From Chinchilla lanigera (Eukaryota > Chordata > Mammalia > Rodentia > Chinchillidae): a stretch of 64,000 nucleotides of DNA. Position numbers and translations under genes: made by a program. A model generated the notes under the pieces. It was not told the origin of the DNA and made no database searches. It saw only the letters and a program-made list of their open reading frames with translations. This document shows positions 36,421-47,625 of this stretch, piece by piece (positions within the stretch are counted from its first letter, which is position 1; each line of letters starts with the position of its first letter). The DNA lies in contig NW_004955517.1 of the NCBI RefSeq assembly GCF_000276665.1, positions 2,388,920-2,452,919 of the forward strand, in the 5' to 3' direction.

Positions 36421-39339
36421 AGCAGGAAGAGTGCTCTTGCAGACAGAATGGTCCACGGAGCACTGCACATTCAAAGGACAGAGCTATAGGAAATGACGAC
36501 ATGAGCCACTTTACAGGGAAGATGAGCTCAAGAGACAGGAAAGAGCTAGATGTTGCAGGTCTTACTGACCTTTCACTTAACAGCAAAAGACATTTACTAC
36601 AACATGCGGAGCAGGGGAGGAAGGTGAGTGAGGCTGAACTTAGAAATGATCACTCTCGTTCCTATATCAAGAAGAATGGAGGAAGATACAGGAGAAGAAA
36701 GAAAAACTGAGAATTTTTAGAGAAGAATGCAAGGAAGAGAGAGAGCAAAGGGTGAAGTTAGAGAAGTGGACAGCATGAGTGAATTTTAGAGGCAAAATCC
36801 ATGAGATTTAGTGCTAAATTAGATGGTGGTAGGTGAGGAAGGTGTCAAGGATGGCTTTGTCGGATAAGAGGATGCAGCATTTTTTGATACCGCAGCATAA
36901 TGGAAATCATTTATCAGGATTAAGAGATTATGGAGTCTGCATTAAAATCTCTAAATCAGTTCAGAGTTTAAGGACCCTATTTCCATCCCAGTCCCAGAAG
37001 TAGGGACTGGGTGAACTTGATAAATCACATAAATCCTGCTTAAAATTATAGCAACAATTATCTTCACAAAGGGGCCATTAGATGAAATTAGAGATTTAAC
37101 TTAATATAATAAGTTTCTGTTGACGGTCTTTTTTGCCTTATTCTATCCAGTGAGATCTGGAAAGTCCAAAGGGAAGACATAATGTGCTTCTTTATTTTTA
37201 TGGAGGTCAAATTGTGCCGGATGAGACCACACCAGTACCACATGAATACTGAGACAACAATTTGGGTTAAAACATAATTCCATGGCAGACTCACTCAATA
37301 GATGATGAGAGAAAAATCACCAAGTCACCCTCATTTTCCTACATGACATTTTCCTAGATGATAGCCAACTCTTAGAAAGACAACCACATTCTTAACTGAA
37401 GAATAACCAGAAGTATACGAGTGGGCCCAATCAGTGCCAGTAGAGGCACTATCCAGCTGAGTTCAGGTCAAATTGCTAACCCACAGGATCATGAGGCACA
37501 CAGACAGTGTGGCTTGGCGCTGTGAAATTTTGGGATAGTCTGTTATGCAGCAAAGTATCTGCTAACTGATACGTAGCAGCCGAGAGACAGTATCAAGAAA
37601 GAGAAGTAGAGAGCAGCTTATGGGGGAATTAATCTTGGTGGTAGATTTGCTAAGGCTTTATTAAATGTGACTATCAATTACCTTACCCTATGTTAAAAAC
37701 AAACAAACTTTAGTACCTCAAATGTCCAGATTTCCAGAAAAACAGTACATGCCAAGCGAGGATTAGGAGGAGACTAGTTAAGAAGAAAAGTAATTCAATT
37801 CAGGATCTTCAAAAGAGAGAGTGATTCATAAAAGGTGGGTGGGAAAATAACATCCTTTTAAGGGAACAAAGGTAACAAGAGCAAGTCAATACGGAATGTG
37901 TCATGCTGAGAGCTATCAGCCTTACCAAAAGCATCAGCCAGGAGAAAGGTGATTGTATAACCAGACACTGGTGAGGTGGGGATTTAGAAAGACAGAGTCT
38001 TCTTCTTTCCTGGAAAGGAAGCTTGCGAATTAGCCAGTGTGTTGTGCTGTGGGTCAGGCTGCGAGGGGCTGTGTAATTCTTCAGGGTACCTTCTTCTTTC
38101 AGAGGTAACACGAATTAGAATCTGCCCCCACTGGGACCCGTGATCCTTCACTAAGTAGGAGTTTAATTACTTTCTTAATCTGCAGGTTCTTTCCACTGTT
38201 TCCTGTTCTTCTGGATAATAAAGTAGTTTGTGAGATGCTGAAGCACTTGAAGATTTCTTCAATCTGATTTTGACCTAATTTATTTTAGCAGATGCAAGAA
38301 GCATTGCCAAAGAGCTCATTAAAGTGAACCTTCCTCACTTTGCTGTGCGAGGCCTATCAGTGAGCCAATGATGTCCCAGAAAAACAACGACCTGCTAAGA
38401 CCTTAAAACTGAAATGAGAAACAGTAAAATAGACATGTTCTTAATGAAAGAATAAAAATATGGAAAAGATCAGTAGAATGGCACTGCTAGAACAGCAAGC
38501 ATAACTGACTGGAATGGAAAGCTATTTGTGGAGAGTCAGAGTTTCCTCAAAGGGAAAGCACGGAGGAGCTCACCAGGGAGCTAATTCTTGTCTTGGGGGA
38601 GCAAAACAGCCGGGCTCTGGCTTGCACCCTCAGTGACTCACAGGTTACTGAGGAAAAGGGCCTGCAGCCTGGGGAGTAGCTGCCCCATGCAGGGAAAACA
38701 GGAGGCCCCAGGCTACCAGCAGCCCCTCCTTTGGGCTCGCCTTGCAGCAGCCTCTCAGCAAGGACTTGTGCTTCCCTGCGGCCACCAACACTGACAGAAA
38801 ATTACAGGCAACTTCTCCTGGTGCCCTGCCTGACTCTGACAGGAGTGGAGTGTGCCCGCCAGTCCAAGGCACATCTGAGGACAAGGACTTCACTGGGTGG
38901 GGGCCAGCTCCAGAGTGGGTCTGTCAGGAGGATGCCCCGGCAGCCGGGCCTCAGGGAAGAGCTGAGCGCGCTACTCAGACCCGCACCCTTCCTTACAAGT
39001 GCACAGTGAGCTGGGCTGGGCTTTGGGGCTGGCGGAGTGGAGCGCACCCTGCACCATCACTTCCTGGCATCCTGTTCTTGACCTGGTTCCCAGTGCACCA
39101 GTCCTTGTGTCTTTCCCTTGAGGAAGGAAGGGCTGTGGCTCACCATGCAAGGCTGCTGGGAGAACTCAGTCATTAGATGTAGCTCACACATTCTGCCCCT
39201 GCCTGCCCCACAGAAAGAAAGGCCTCTGGAAGACGGGAGCTGCTATTCTGAGCCCTGCCATCCCATTCCTGTATCCTGACCAGTTTCATCATGTGATTTG
39301 CTCTTCACCTGGTAGGTCAGCCTGAGGAGGCTGACCTTT

Positions 39340-39425
39340 AGTCATTCAACAAGCATTTGCTGGGAGCCTCCTCTGCCAAGCAGCGTGTCTAAGACACTGG
39401 GGCTTGACAGAGGGGCAGGTGGGTC
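39340..39425 (+). repeat. L2 3'-end fragment
   Basis: AGTCATTCAACAAGCATTTG followed by GGGAGCCTCCTCTGCCAAG matches the L2 end. Confidence 0.65.
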
Positions 39426-39588
39426 TTGTTACCTGAGGTCTATGTCAGAACAAATAGCTTAGTGTGAACAAGACAAAACATTTGATATTTGAAATTGAGA
39501 ACATTTGAACCCACACACACACCACTCACAATGATACACAAGCAGAAAGTCAAAAAAGAGGGAAATGCCAACATATTTTTCTTTACTT

Positions 39589-39787
39589 GTTTTTTTTGGG
39601 GGGGTGGTACTAGGGATTGAACATAGGGCCTTCACACTAAGCTACATCCTCAGCCCTTTCTAAATTTTTTTTAAATTTTATTTTGAGACAGGGTCCCACT
39701 CAGTTGCCTAAGCTGTTCTTAAATTATGATCCTCTTGCGTCAGCTTCCCAGAGTGCTAGGATTACAGGTACGCACACCGCGCCTGGC
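39589..39787 (-). mobile_element. B1-dID (MEN) dimeric SINE
   Basis: On the minus strand a B1 (GCCAGGCGCGGTGTGCGTAC through AGACTCTG-like text, here GGGACCCTGTCTCAAAAT) is followed by an A-rich linker and an internally shortened ID (GGGCTGAGGATGTAGC... TTCAATCCCTAGTACCACC). The dimer with a deleted ID right half is known from squirrel-related and some other non-murid rodents. The flanking T-rich sequences suggest only a decayed target duplication. Confidence 0.85.
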
Positions 39788-40131
39788 TTTTCTACTTTTA
39801 ATGCAACTCAGCTGAGGGATTTAACACGGCTTGGCTGTTCAACTTTTCATGAGTATCCAGCATGTGAGGGGTACATGTTTGTTTCAATAGAGAGACTATT
39901 GACCAGTGGTTAATCCAACAGCTGCAATAACCAGGGTTTCTAAAGGAGCATTCATGCTTGCAAATAACATTATTTTCTTTTGCGAAGTCCAGATCTCTCT
40001 GCTTTTGTAAGTTCTTATTTCTAGCTCTTACCCATCTGCCCATGGGAGACCCTGTGCCTAGCCCAGGAGAGAATAAAGCTCAGTTCAGCTTTGAGAACCT
40101 GGAAAAATGTGGCTAGAGCAACATGCTTTCA

Positions 40132-40353
40132 AAGGGGCACAGTGTTGCCTACCCACAATTCCAGTCCTCCGGGAGGCTGAAGCAGAAGGATCACAAGTTC
40201 AAGCCCAGTCTGGCAATTCAGCAACTTAGTGAGACCCTGTCTCAAAATAAAAAAAAAAAAGAAAATAGGGCTGGGGCTGTAGCTCAGTGTGAAAGCCCTG
40301 GTTCAATTGCCCGTACTGCAAAATAAAACGAATTTTAAAAAAAAGGAAAAAAA
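40132..40353 (+). mobile_element. B1-dID (MEN) dimeric SINE
   Basis: The left half is B1 (GGGCACAGTG, TCCTCCGGGAGGCTGAAGC, TTAGTGAGACCCTGTCTC), then an A-rich linker. The right half is a deleted ID beginning GGGCTGGGGCTGTAGCTCAG that passes straight to CCCTGGTTCAATTGCCC, so the tRNA-like middle is missing. It ends in an A-rich tail. It lies 344 bp from, and in opposite orientation to, the copy at 39589-39787. Confidence 0.88.
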
Positions 40354-41869
40354 GATGTTCTCAGCACATTTTAAAAGTTATGATTACAGGGAAAACTGCC
40401 CTCCAATCACACTGCACTATTTATGAGGTCGTTTCTTTGAAACCGACAATTTTAAGTCATATGTGGATAGACCCGTCAGTGGATGAGGCCGGCCCTGTCA
40501 GGACCGTGGGGTTCCAGCCGTTAGAAGGGCATTTGTGCCCCTGCCTGGCTGTGTCCAGCAGGGCCGCGGCCCTGAGCAGTGCCTGGGGTTCTGTGGGTTT
40601 CATTTCCCTGACGCAGGGAGGGCAGGGGAGTATCAGCAGTGTGTGGGAGGAAGGGAGTGTGACCAGTGACGGTGGTATAAAATATCAGAGCTTCATTGCA
40701 TCAGTAACTCCTAAGGGAGTTTGAACAGTGTGATATGAATTCTAACCTTGATCTAATAAGACTAGAGAATCAGCGATGCCAGTTTACAGTCCAGTATGCA
40801 AGTGGCTTCACTGGAGCCTAGCTGTGTCTGATTGAGCTGTAAAAGGCAACATCATAATTAGATAAGCCACTCTATCTCTGCTGGCATATCAACACTCATC
40901 TGTCTGTTATCGCAAAGAGCTGCTGGTAGACGAGAGAGACAACGAAGAGCTTATTCCACTTTCAAGTTACGTACTGAACACTTAGCTGGTGGAATTTGCT
41001 GGGGCATTATTTTAATCCTGACCCAGTGAAAATAAAATTGCTCCTAAATTTAAATTGGAAAGTATTAAAAGAGAGCTTATCTGGAGTAAATGCTTTAAAA
41101 GGCTATTCTAAAACTCAAAGTTGCATTGAGACTCTCCTATAATAGCCTAATAGCCTAACAAGGTTTTCTAAAATATTTATAAAATTGTCTTGGAACTGAC
41201 ACTCCACGCCTCACACATATCATTTGTCTTTATAGCATTATTCTGTTTTCATCCTCATCACTACCAATGTTAGACAACAGATTAATCATAAAATGATCTC
41301 AACAAGCTCCCAGAGTGCAGAACGGTAACGTCACGCAGAGGCCCTTAATCTGGAGCCCTCACTTCTCTTTTATGGGAGGTTTGTTGAGGTCTAGAGTCCA
41401 AGCTGATTTGGAGAGAGAAGACCTGAATCTGAGTCTCTGTATCCGGGCTTCTTGGTGAAAAACTCTGGTCAATCAGGACTGGCCTTTCTGAGCCAGAGTT
41501 TCACTCACTCAATGGAAAGCTCCACTTCCCATTAGTCTGTTGGTTCAGTGGGTTCTCGTTAGCGTCACATGAAATAATGCGTGACTGTGCCAGGCCTTAG
41601 GTGCCATGAGTGGAGAGTCTGTGAGAAGACGGAGGAGACAGCATCAGTTGGTCAGGAAGCTTTGAATCGATTCAAACTCTTCCAGTAGGGCAACTCTTTA
41701 CTGTTAACAAAACCTAGAAAGAAAACTCCCAAAACTCACAAAGATGAAAATAGGTGCCTATTTATACTTCCATGTTTTTCCTGTAGTGCTATCCTGAAAA
41801 TTTTACTATTTAAATCAATTTATTAAATACAGATTTAACAGAGGGGCTTATCCCCTCTATTGATTTGTA

Positions 41870-42005
41870 TTTCTCCGTAGCTCTTCCCACTATCCAACAT
41901 TTTCCATTTATTTGTCTATTGTCCCCTCCAGCACCACTAAGTAACATGCGTCAGTACTGAACTCCTAGTGCTTGAGAAGATTCCTGGCACTTGAATGAAT
42001 ATAAC
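41870..42005 (-). repeat. L2 fragment
   Basis: CCATTTATTTGTCTATTGTC, CCAGCACCACTAAGTAACATG and CCTGGCACTTGAATGAAT follow antisense L2. Confidence 0.6.
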
Positions 42006-43619
42006 CAAAGATCTGTACGCTAAATTAAATGTCACTTCCAAAGTATTCAAAGTAGGGTTCTACTTATAGCAGCTTCCATGATTGTCACGTACTTTCATGA
42101 TTGTCATGGCAGTATAGATAATTTGAGAGCCACAACTGTGAAATTCCATTCTGTAACCAGTAATAATAGGTTTATGATTTATTTAGAGTACTGTGTGCTC
42201 TGTTTACACAATGAGAACCTCACGACAGCTCCTCCCTCCCCTCAATGGGGAGAATTCTTTCCTCACTTGGCAGATGAGAAAGTAGAAGTCACACAAAATT
42301 CACAGGGCTTTTGGGGATTGGGAGCACGAATTTGATCCCCAAGTTTGGCTGAGCCCAAAGTCCACATTCTACCATGACAGTTTGTCCCAAAAAGAAATTA
42401 ATTTGATGTAAAAATTGAGTATGATTTAACATTTGTCTGATAATGTTATGAAAATTGTCAGGACAAAAAGGCATCACTTTTGTCAAGTTCTAACAACAAC
42501 AACAACAAAGTCAATAAAGCCAGGAGTCTATGAAGGATGGAATCTTGTGGATGTGGTCCTGAAAACAAGAACTATTCCAGAAAGACTCTGCTGGAACCTC
42601 ATATGAAAGTACCCCAGCGAGGACACCTGCCCAGCTCTGCTCAACCTCAGATTGGTGCCACCATTGCTGTTAATCTTTGTAGCAAGGATTATTGTTTCAA
42701 AATATCATATATATTCTTCCTCTTTTTACACCTAATAACTTTCCCCTGCCTTCAAATGTGTTCATGGGTTGCTAATAGCATGCATATTTCCATTACAATA
42801 CCCTAATGATTGCCCTAATATCATTATTCTTTGAAGAATTTCTTCCCGGTTGTTATTTAGGTTGACATTGTCTCTATTAAATTCTTGTTTTGGATAAATA
42901 CATGAGGAGGGATGTTCAATTCTTGTTCACAGTCATTTTTTTCTGGCAATTGAAGCTTTGTTATACCACATTTTGGCATTAATTACCATCTAAGAAGCCT
43001 GCTTTTAATCTAAGCATCCTTTTAATCAACTCTCCAGGGAATTCTGATATAGGGGGTCCATGGATCACTCTGAGAAAATGATACCAGAGGTAAATGAGAG
43101 ACTCTGAGCTTCTATGGAACCCTTCCTAATAGTTCTAGGCTCCCCTGGAGGGGGGCTCTTGATCCCATCTGTGAGGAGGGCTAAGGTCCCCCCCAGTGAA
43201 GACACAGAACAAAGGTTTCTGGGTGGGTCTAACAGTGGCCAGCTCATATTACAAACAGGGCTGGAACCCAATCTCTACCTGTTCCAGAGTTGAGCTTCTC
43301 AAATTTCGCCGCCTGTGAAATGGCCCAGAGATAGACTGCAGAGTCTGATTCTCAGCAGGGCTGCGGTGGAACAGAGTCTGTGTCTCTACTGGGTCCTCAG
43401 GCAGTGCTGGGAACAGGAAGCTGCTGGCTCTTACCAGTAAAGGTGCTTACACGCTACGTCCAATCCCTTGTCCCCACAACGTTCTGCCTACCTCTAGGAA
43501 CCATCACTAAGATCCTTGTTCAGATGTACATGAAAATGACCCTCTTTGGGGTTTCTGCTAAGGCACAAACTGAATGAAGAATGTTTCATACCAACTTTTC
43601 ACAGCTTAATACAGTGGGA

Positions 43620-43840
43620 AAGAGCCCAGATTTGAGGTCGAACACAACTAAGGTAAAGCTCCGAGTCACCACCTATGAAATGTGTAACTGTGGACAAATG
43701 GCTCAGAATTCTTGGGTCTCGTTTTCCTTATATGTAAAGTAATACTAGTGACTCCTCATGGTGCCGCTGAGAAGGTGCAAACTCTGGAGGTAGTGCACAC
43801 ACGGTAACTATGGGAACTCTTTAACATTTTGTCCTCTGAG
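43620..43840 (-). repeat. MIR fragment
   Basis: AAAGAGCCCAGATTTGAGGT, GTGTAACTGTGGACAAATGG and CGTTTTCCTTATATGTAAAG follow antisense MIR. Confidence 0.75.
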
Positions 43841-44084
43841 TCATCGTCATTCCAGTATTCCTGGATTTACTAAAGTTCATGCCCTTCAGATTTTATGGGC
43901 TCTAATCCTTTCCTCTTTATCTCCCTCAAAGAGTTGTTACAAAGATTAAATAAATTAATATGCATAAAACACTTGGAGTCATGATTGTCATATAATTAGT
44001 ACCCAAGATGGCTTAGCTTTTATTTTTAGCACTTACTACAATGATAATTAAATCAATTTTTGAGGGATTTTAAAAGCGACTTTC

Positions 44085-44235
44085 CCCCCATTAACCTGCA
44101 AATCTTTTGAGACTTGAGACTGTGGCAGTTTTCATTACCACATGTCCCAAGCTTTAACGTAGTGCCTAGCATAGTTACTTCTTGAGAAATATGGTAGGCT
44201 GCATAAGTGAAAGAATGACACAAATGTGTGAATGA
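44085..44235 (-). repeat. L2 fragment
   Basis: AACCTGCAAATCTTTTGAGA, GTAGTGCCTAGCATAGTTAC and a final AAGTGAAAGAATGA follow antisense L2. Confidence 0.55.
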
Positions 44236-45164
44236 ACAACAAAACCTTCTTGCCTCCCTGAAGAGACCTTCACGGAGAAAGTACGAGAAGCTCGGTCTCT
44301 GAGTGCGAGGCAGTGGGAAGGGGAGGGAAAATTCCACCAGGAACCTGGTCTGGGGAGCCTGTGAGGAGATGAGTCTATAAATCCCCATCAGCGTGAAGAG
44401 GTGAGCTGGGCAGAGGGCTGCCAGCAGGTAATGGTCTTGGGAAAAACGTCTGAGCTAACTGAATTTTCTGATCAAATGTGTCAGGAGATACTTTGGTAAA
44501 TAAAACATGAGGAATGCGAAACCTTTGAATTTCCTGCAGCAGGGGCTAATGAGGAACTCGGTATAGGCAGCTGTCCTCTGGAGAAGAGGATCCTGGGTGC
44601 TCAGTTCCCCCGCGGGGCTCTGGGGGTGGTGTGGGGAGAGGAGAGGGTTAAAGTCACACAGTGTTAGCATGCCAGGGACCGAGGTCTGAGGCCTGGCCAG
44701 TCTCCTCCTCCTCTGCTGATGACACAACACACGGGGGAGGGAATGAAAAGGTCCAAGAGAGAGCAAGGAACACTCAGGAACGTTCCTCTTGATGAGCTGA
44801 TCCTCATCCTGGGAATGACGATCATTACCCACATCGCATTTGGCTTCATTACGGTTGTTCTTCAGTAATGATATTCTGTCTCTGCAATTTATAATATGGC
44901 ACAAATGTCCCCCAGAGATAGAGTGACCCATCAAAGCGTTCCCAGACTACTTTAGATCCATCCCATAATGACAGCCCCTTTCCTGGTAGACCGGGAAACC
45001 ATTTCCTATAACCTCTTCCCCTCGCTGAGAACACGACGTGAAAACTGATAGCAAAATGGATTTGGTCTACAGAGAAGGAAATGGCGATGCTGTTGCCTAG
45101 GACTATGCAGACTCCAGAGGGTTTCCCGTATCATTCATGACAGCAGTCTGCGCTGCAGCTTTGA

Positions 45165-45275
45165 CCAAGGGACTCTACTTCCATTTTACAGATGAAGAGA
45201 CTGAGGTCCAGGGGAGCTAAACATATCATCAAAGCTACGCAACCTTTGAAGTCACAGCCAAGATTTGTATTTCTT
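45165..45275 (+). repeat. MIR core fragment
   Basis: CCATTTTACAGATGAAGAGA followed by CTGAGGTCCAGGGGAGCTAA is MIR core. Confidence 0.75.
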
Positions 45276-45773
45276 TCCTCTCCTTCCAAGTTCAGCACAC
45301 TGAGGCAATGCAGGCAGGAGACTGTTCTCTGCCTGGGAATTCTGCCAGAGTCATACACGTGGAAGCTTTTATCTTGAAAAATGTGCCATGGGTTCTCAGT
45401 AGTTAACAGCTCATCAGAAAACCAAGGATCCGGGCCCAGGTCCACTGTAAGCCCGTTCCTAGGAAAGCATGCGCTGCACTGATCCAAGAGCAGGAGCAGG
45501 TGACAAACACCGCGGCCTGCCACTCCCTGCCTGCAGCGTGCTGGCCGGGCCTCCCCCCCCCCCAAGATCCAGAAGGAGCACTGGTTCTGCCTTTTTCACT
45601 CTGACACCGTATTCCCGGACTGTTGGGGACACGCCAGTGTGAGTGAGCCATCCCAGGCCCTGTAGCTGGTAAGTGCTGAGTACAATATCCAGACCTTGCC
45701 AACAGTATATGTGTAAGGGATACAGGCTGGTGGATGTCCAGTGTCCAGCTGCAGCCAGTGTGCACCACAGATC

Positions 45774-45822
45774 ATGTCCAGCCACAGCCCATATCCAGCC
45801 ACAGCCCATGTGCAGCCGTAAC
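45774..45822. repeat. Short 17-bp minisatellite-like repeat
   Basis: Three units of the type ATGTCCAGCCACAGCCC, the last diverged. They sit in a 100-bp stretch rich in TGTCCAGC/CAGCC words starting near 45735. Confidence 0.75.
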
Positions 45823-46004
45823 CTGTGGCCTCTGCTGCCCCAGCAGCCTCCAGGATATTTACCTTTTCCTTAATATATATTATAACTTTATAAAAACATA
45901 AAAACACTGGAATTATAGAATACATGAGTGAATCCAGACTTCATCCATCATTAGCTGTAAAAATCTGACACATAACCTTTCTCAATATGTGTCTCTTACT
46001 CAGT

Positions 46005-46779
46005 TGTTAAGGGTGATACTTTTTACTCAGTATCAACAAAGGGGATTATATCAAATTAAAAAGCCATGAGAGTGAAGAGATAATCTAGAGCATGAGAAAA
46101 AATTTGCCAGGTATTCCATGGACAGAGGACTAGGCTCAAGAATATATAAAGAACAACAACAACAACAAAATTACCCCCCCTCAAGACCCAATCAAAGCAT
46201 GGGCAACCAAAGAGAGCAGACCCTGCTCAGACGCACCAATGGGTACACAGGTAGTGCTCACCATAGCTGCGGTTGGAAAGACATAAATGAAAACTATATT
46301 GAGATTCCACTTTACCCCAGAAAGAATGGCTATCCTTAAAAAAAAAATTTAAAAATAACTGATGCTGGTGAGGGTATTGGGGAAAAGGAACCCTACTACT
46401 CTGTTGGCAGAAATATAAACTCGTGTGGCCACTGTGTAAATCAATGCAATGATTCCTCAAAAAATTAAAAGTAGAGATTCCTTTTGACCCAGCTATATGC
46501 CTCCTAGATATCTTCCCAAAAGAGTTAAAAATCATCCTATTACAGGAATATGCACACACCCATGTTTTTAGCAGCACAATTTATAATTTCCCAGCCTTGC
46601 AAACAGTATATATGTCCATCAATAGATGAATGGAAAATGTGCTATTTATGTATAATGGAGTACTATGCTGTCATAAAGAAAGATAAACCTGAGGCATTTT
46701 GGGGTAAATGAATTGAAATTTGAGAACATAATGTTAAGTGAAATAAGTCAGACACACAAGCTCAAGTATCACATCATTT
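46005..46779 (+). mobile_element. L1 3' end (ORF2 tail and 3' UTR), cut by the assembly gap
   Basis: GGGATTATATCAAATTAAAA, TATTGAGATTCCACTTTACC, AGAAAGAATGGCTATCC, TTTGACCCAGCTATATGCC, ATAGATGAATGGAAAATGTG and TAAGTGAAATAAGTCAGACA are L1 ORF2-end landmarks in sense order. Frames are interrupted by stops and indels, so no functional protein is encoded. The sequence runs into the N gap at 46780; the A/T-rich text after 47118 may be its tail. Confidence 0.88.
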
Positions 46780-47118
46780 NNNNNNNNNNNNNNNNNNNNN
46801 NNNNNNNNNNNNNNNNNNNNNNNNNNNNNNNNNNNNNNNNNNNNNNNNNNNNNNNNNNNNNNNNNNNNNNNNNNNNNNNNNNNNNNNNNNNNNNNNNNNN
46901 NNNNNNNNNNNNNNNNNNNNNNNNNNNNNNNNNNNNNNNNNNNNNNNNNNNNNNNNNNNNNNNNNNNNNNNNNNNNNNNNNNNNNNNNNNNNNNNNNNNN
47001 NNNNNNNNNNNNNNNNNNNNNNNNNNNNNNNNNNNNNNNNNNNNNNNNNNNNNNNNNNNNNNNNNNNNNNNNNNNNNNNNNNNNNNNNNNNNNNNNNNNN
47101 NNNNNNNNNNNNNNNNNN
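46780..47118. other. Assembly gap (339 N)
   Basis: Unresolved bases inside or at the end of an L1. Nothing can be said about content, and the true length may differ from 339. Confidence 1.
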
Positions 47119-47444
47119 TATTATGTGGATATGAAAATATGTTTTATTTTTTCATAAAGTAGAAATAAAAAATAAAGTGAAAAGGATGATACTTTTTAGA
47201 TATTATTTTGATTTCAGGAACTAAAATACTGTTGTGGCAGTATTATTCAAGGTAGGGGATACTAATAGCGATAACCTAGAGATGCCTTGTCTCTGTTAGG
47301 CAAGCTGTAACAACATTTGGGGGAAACATCTTAAAACTTCTGAGGTAAAACATGGAGCACAGGATCTGAAAACTGAAAAGTAGAAATGCAGTGAGAAGAT
47401 ACACTCTAGGCTGATGGTAATTACCAAGTTTCGTACAATAATTC

Positions 47445-47625
47445 TCTTCTCAGCTAGAGGTGATTTGGCAATGTGTGGAAGTAATTTTGGTTCTCGTCCC
47501 AACTTGGGGTGGGAGTTGCTACTGACATCGCGTGGGTGGAGGCCGAGATCGCGGCTGACCCTCCTACCGCTGCGGATGATGTGGGCAAAGGTATTAACAG
47601 TGTTGGGACTGAGAAACTGACGTCT
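47445..47625 (+). mobile_element. MER20-like hAT-Charlie non-autonomous DNA transposon
   Basis: TGATTTGGCAATGTGTGGAAG, TTGGGGTGGGAGTTGCTACT, GACATCGCGTGGGTGGAGGC and the ending GTTGGGACTGAGAAACTG follow the MER20 consensus in order. MER20 copies are fossil but have been co-opted as regulatory elements in some mammalian genes. Confidence 0.7.

Noticed and set aside
46118..46577. ORFs in the L1 region as a functional reverse transcriptase
   Set aside because: Only the 3' end of L1 is present, broken by stops and indels. The pieces are too short to act.
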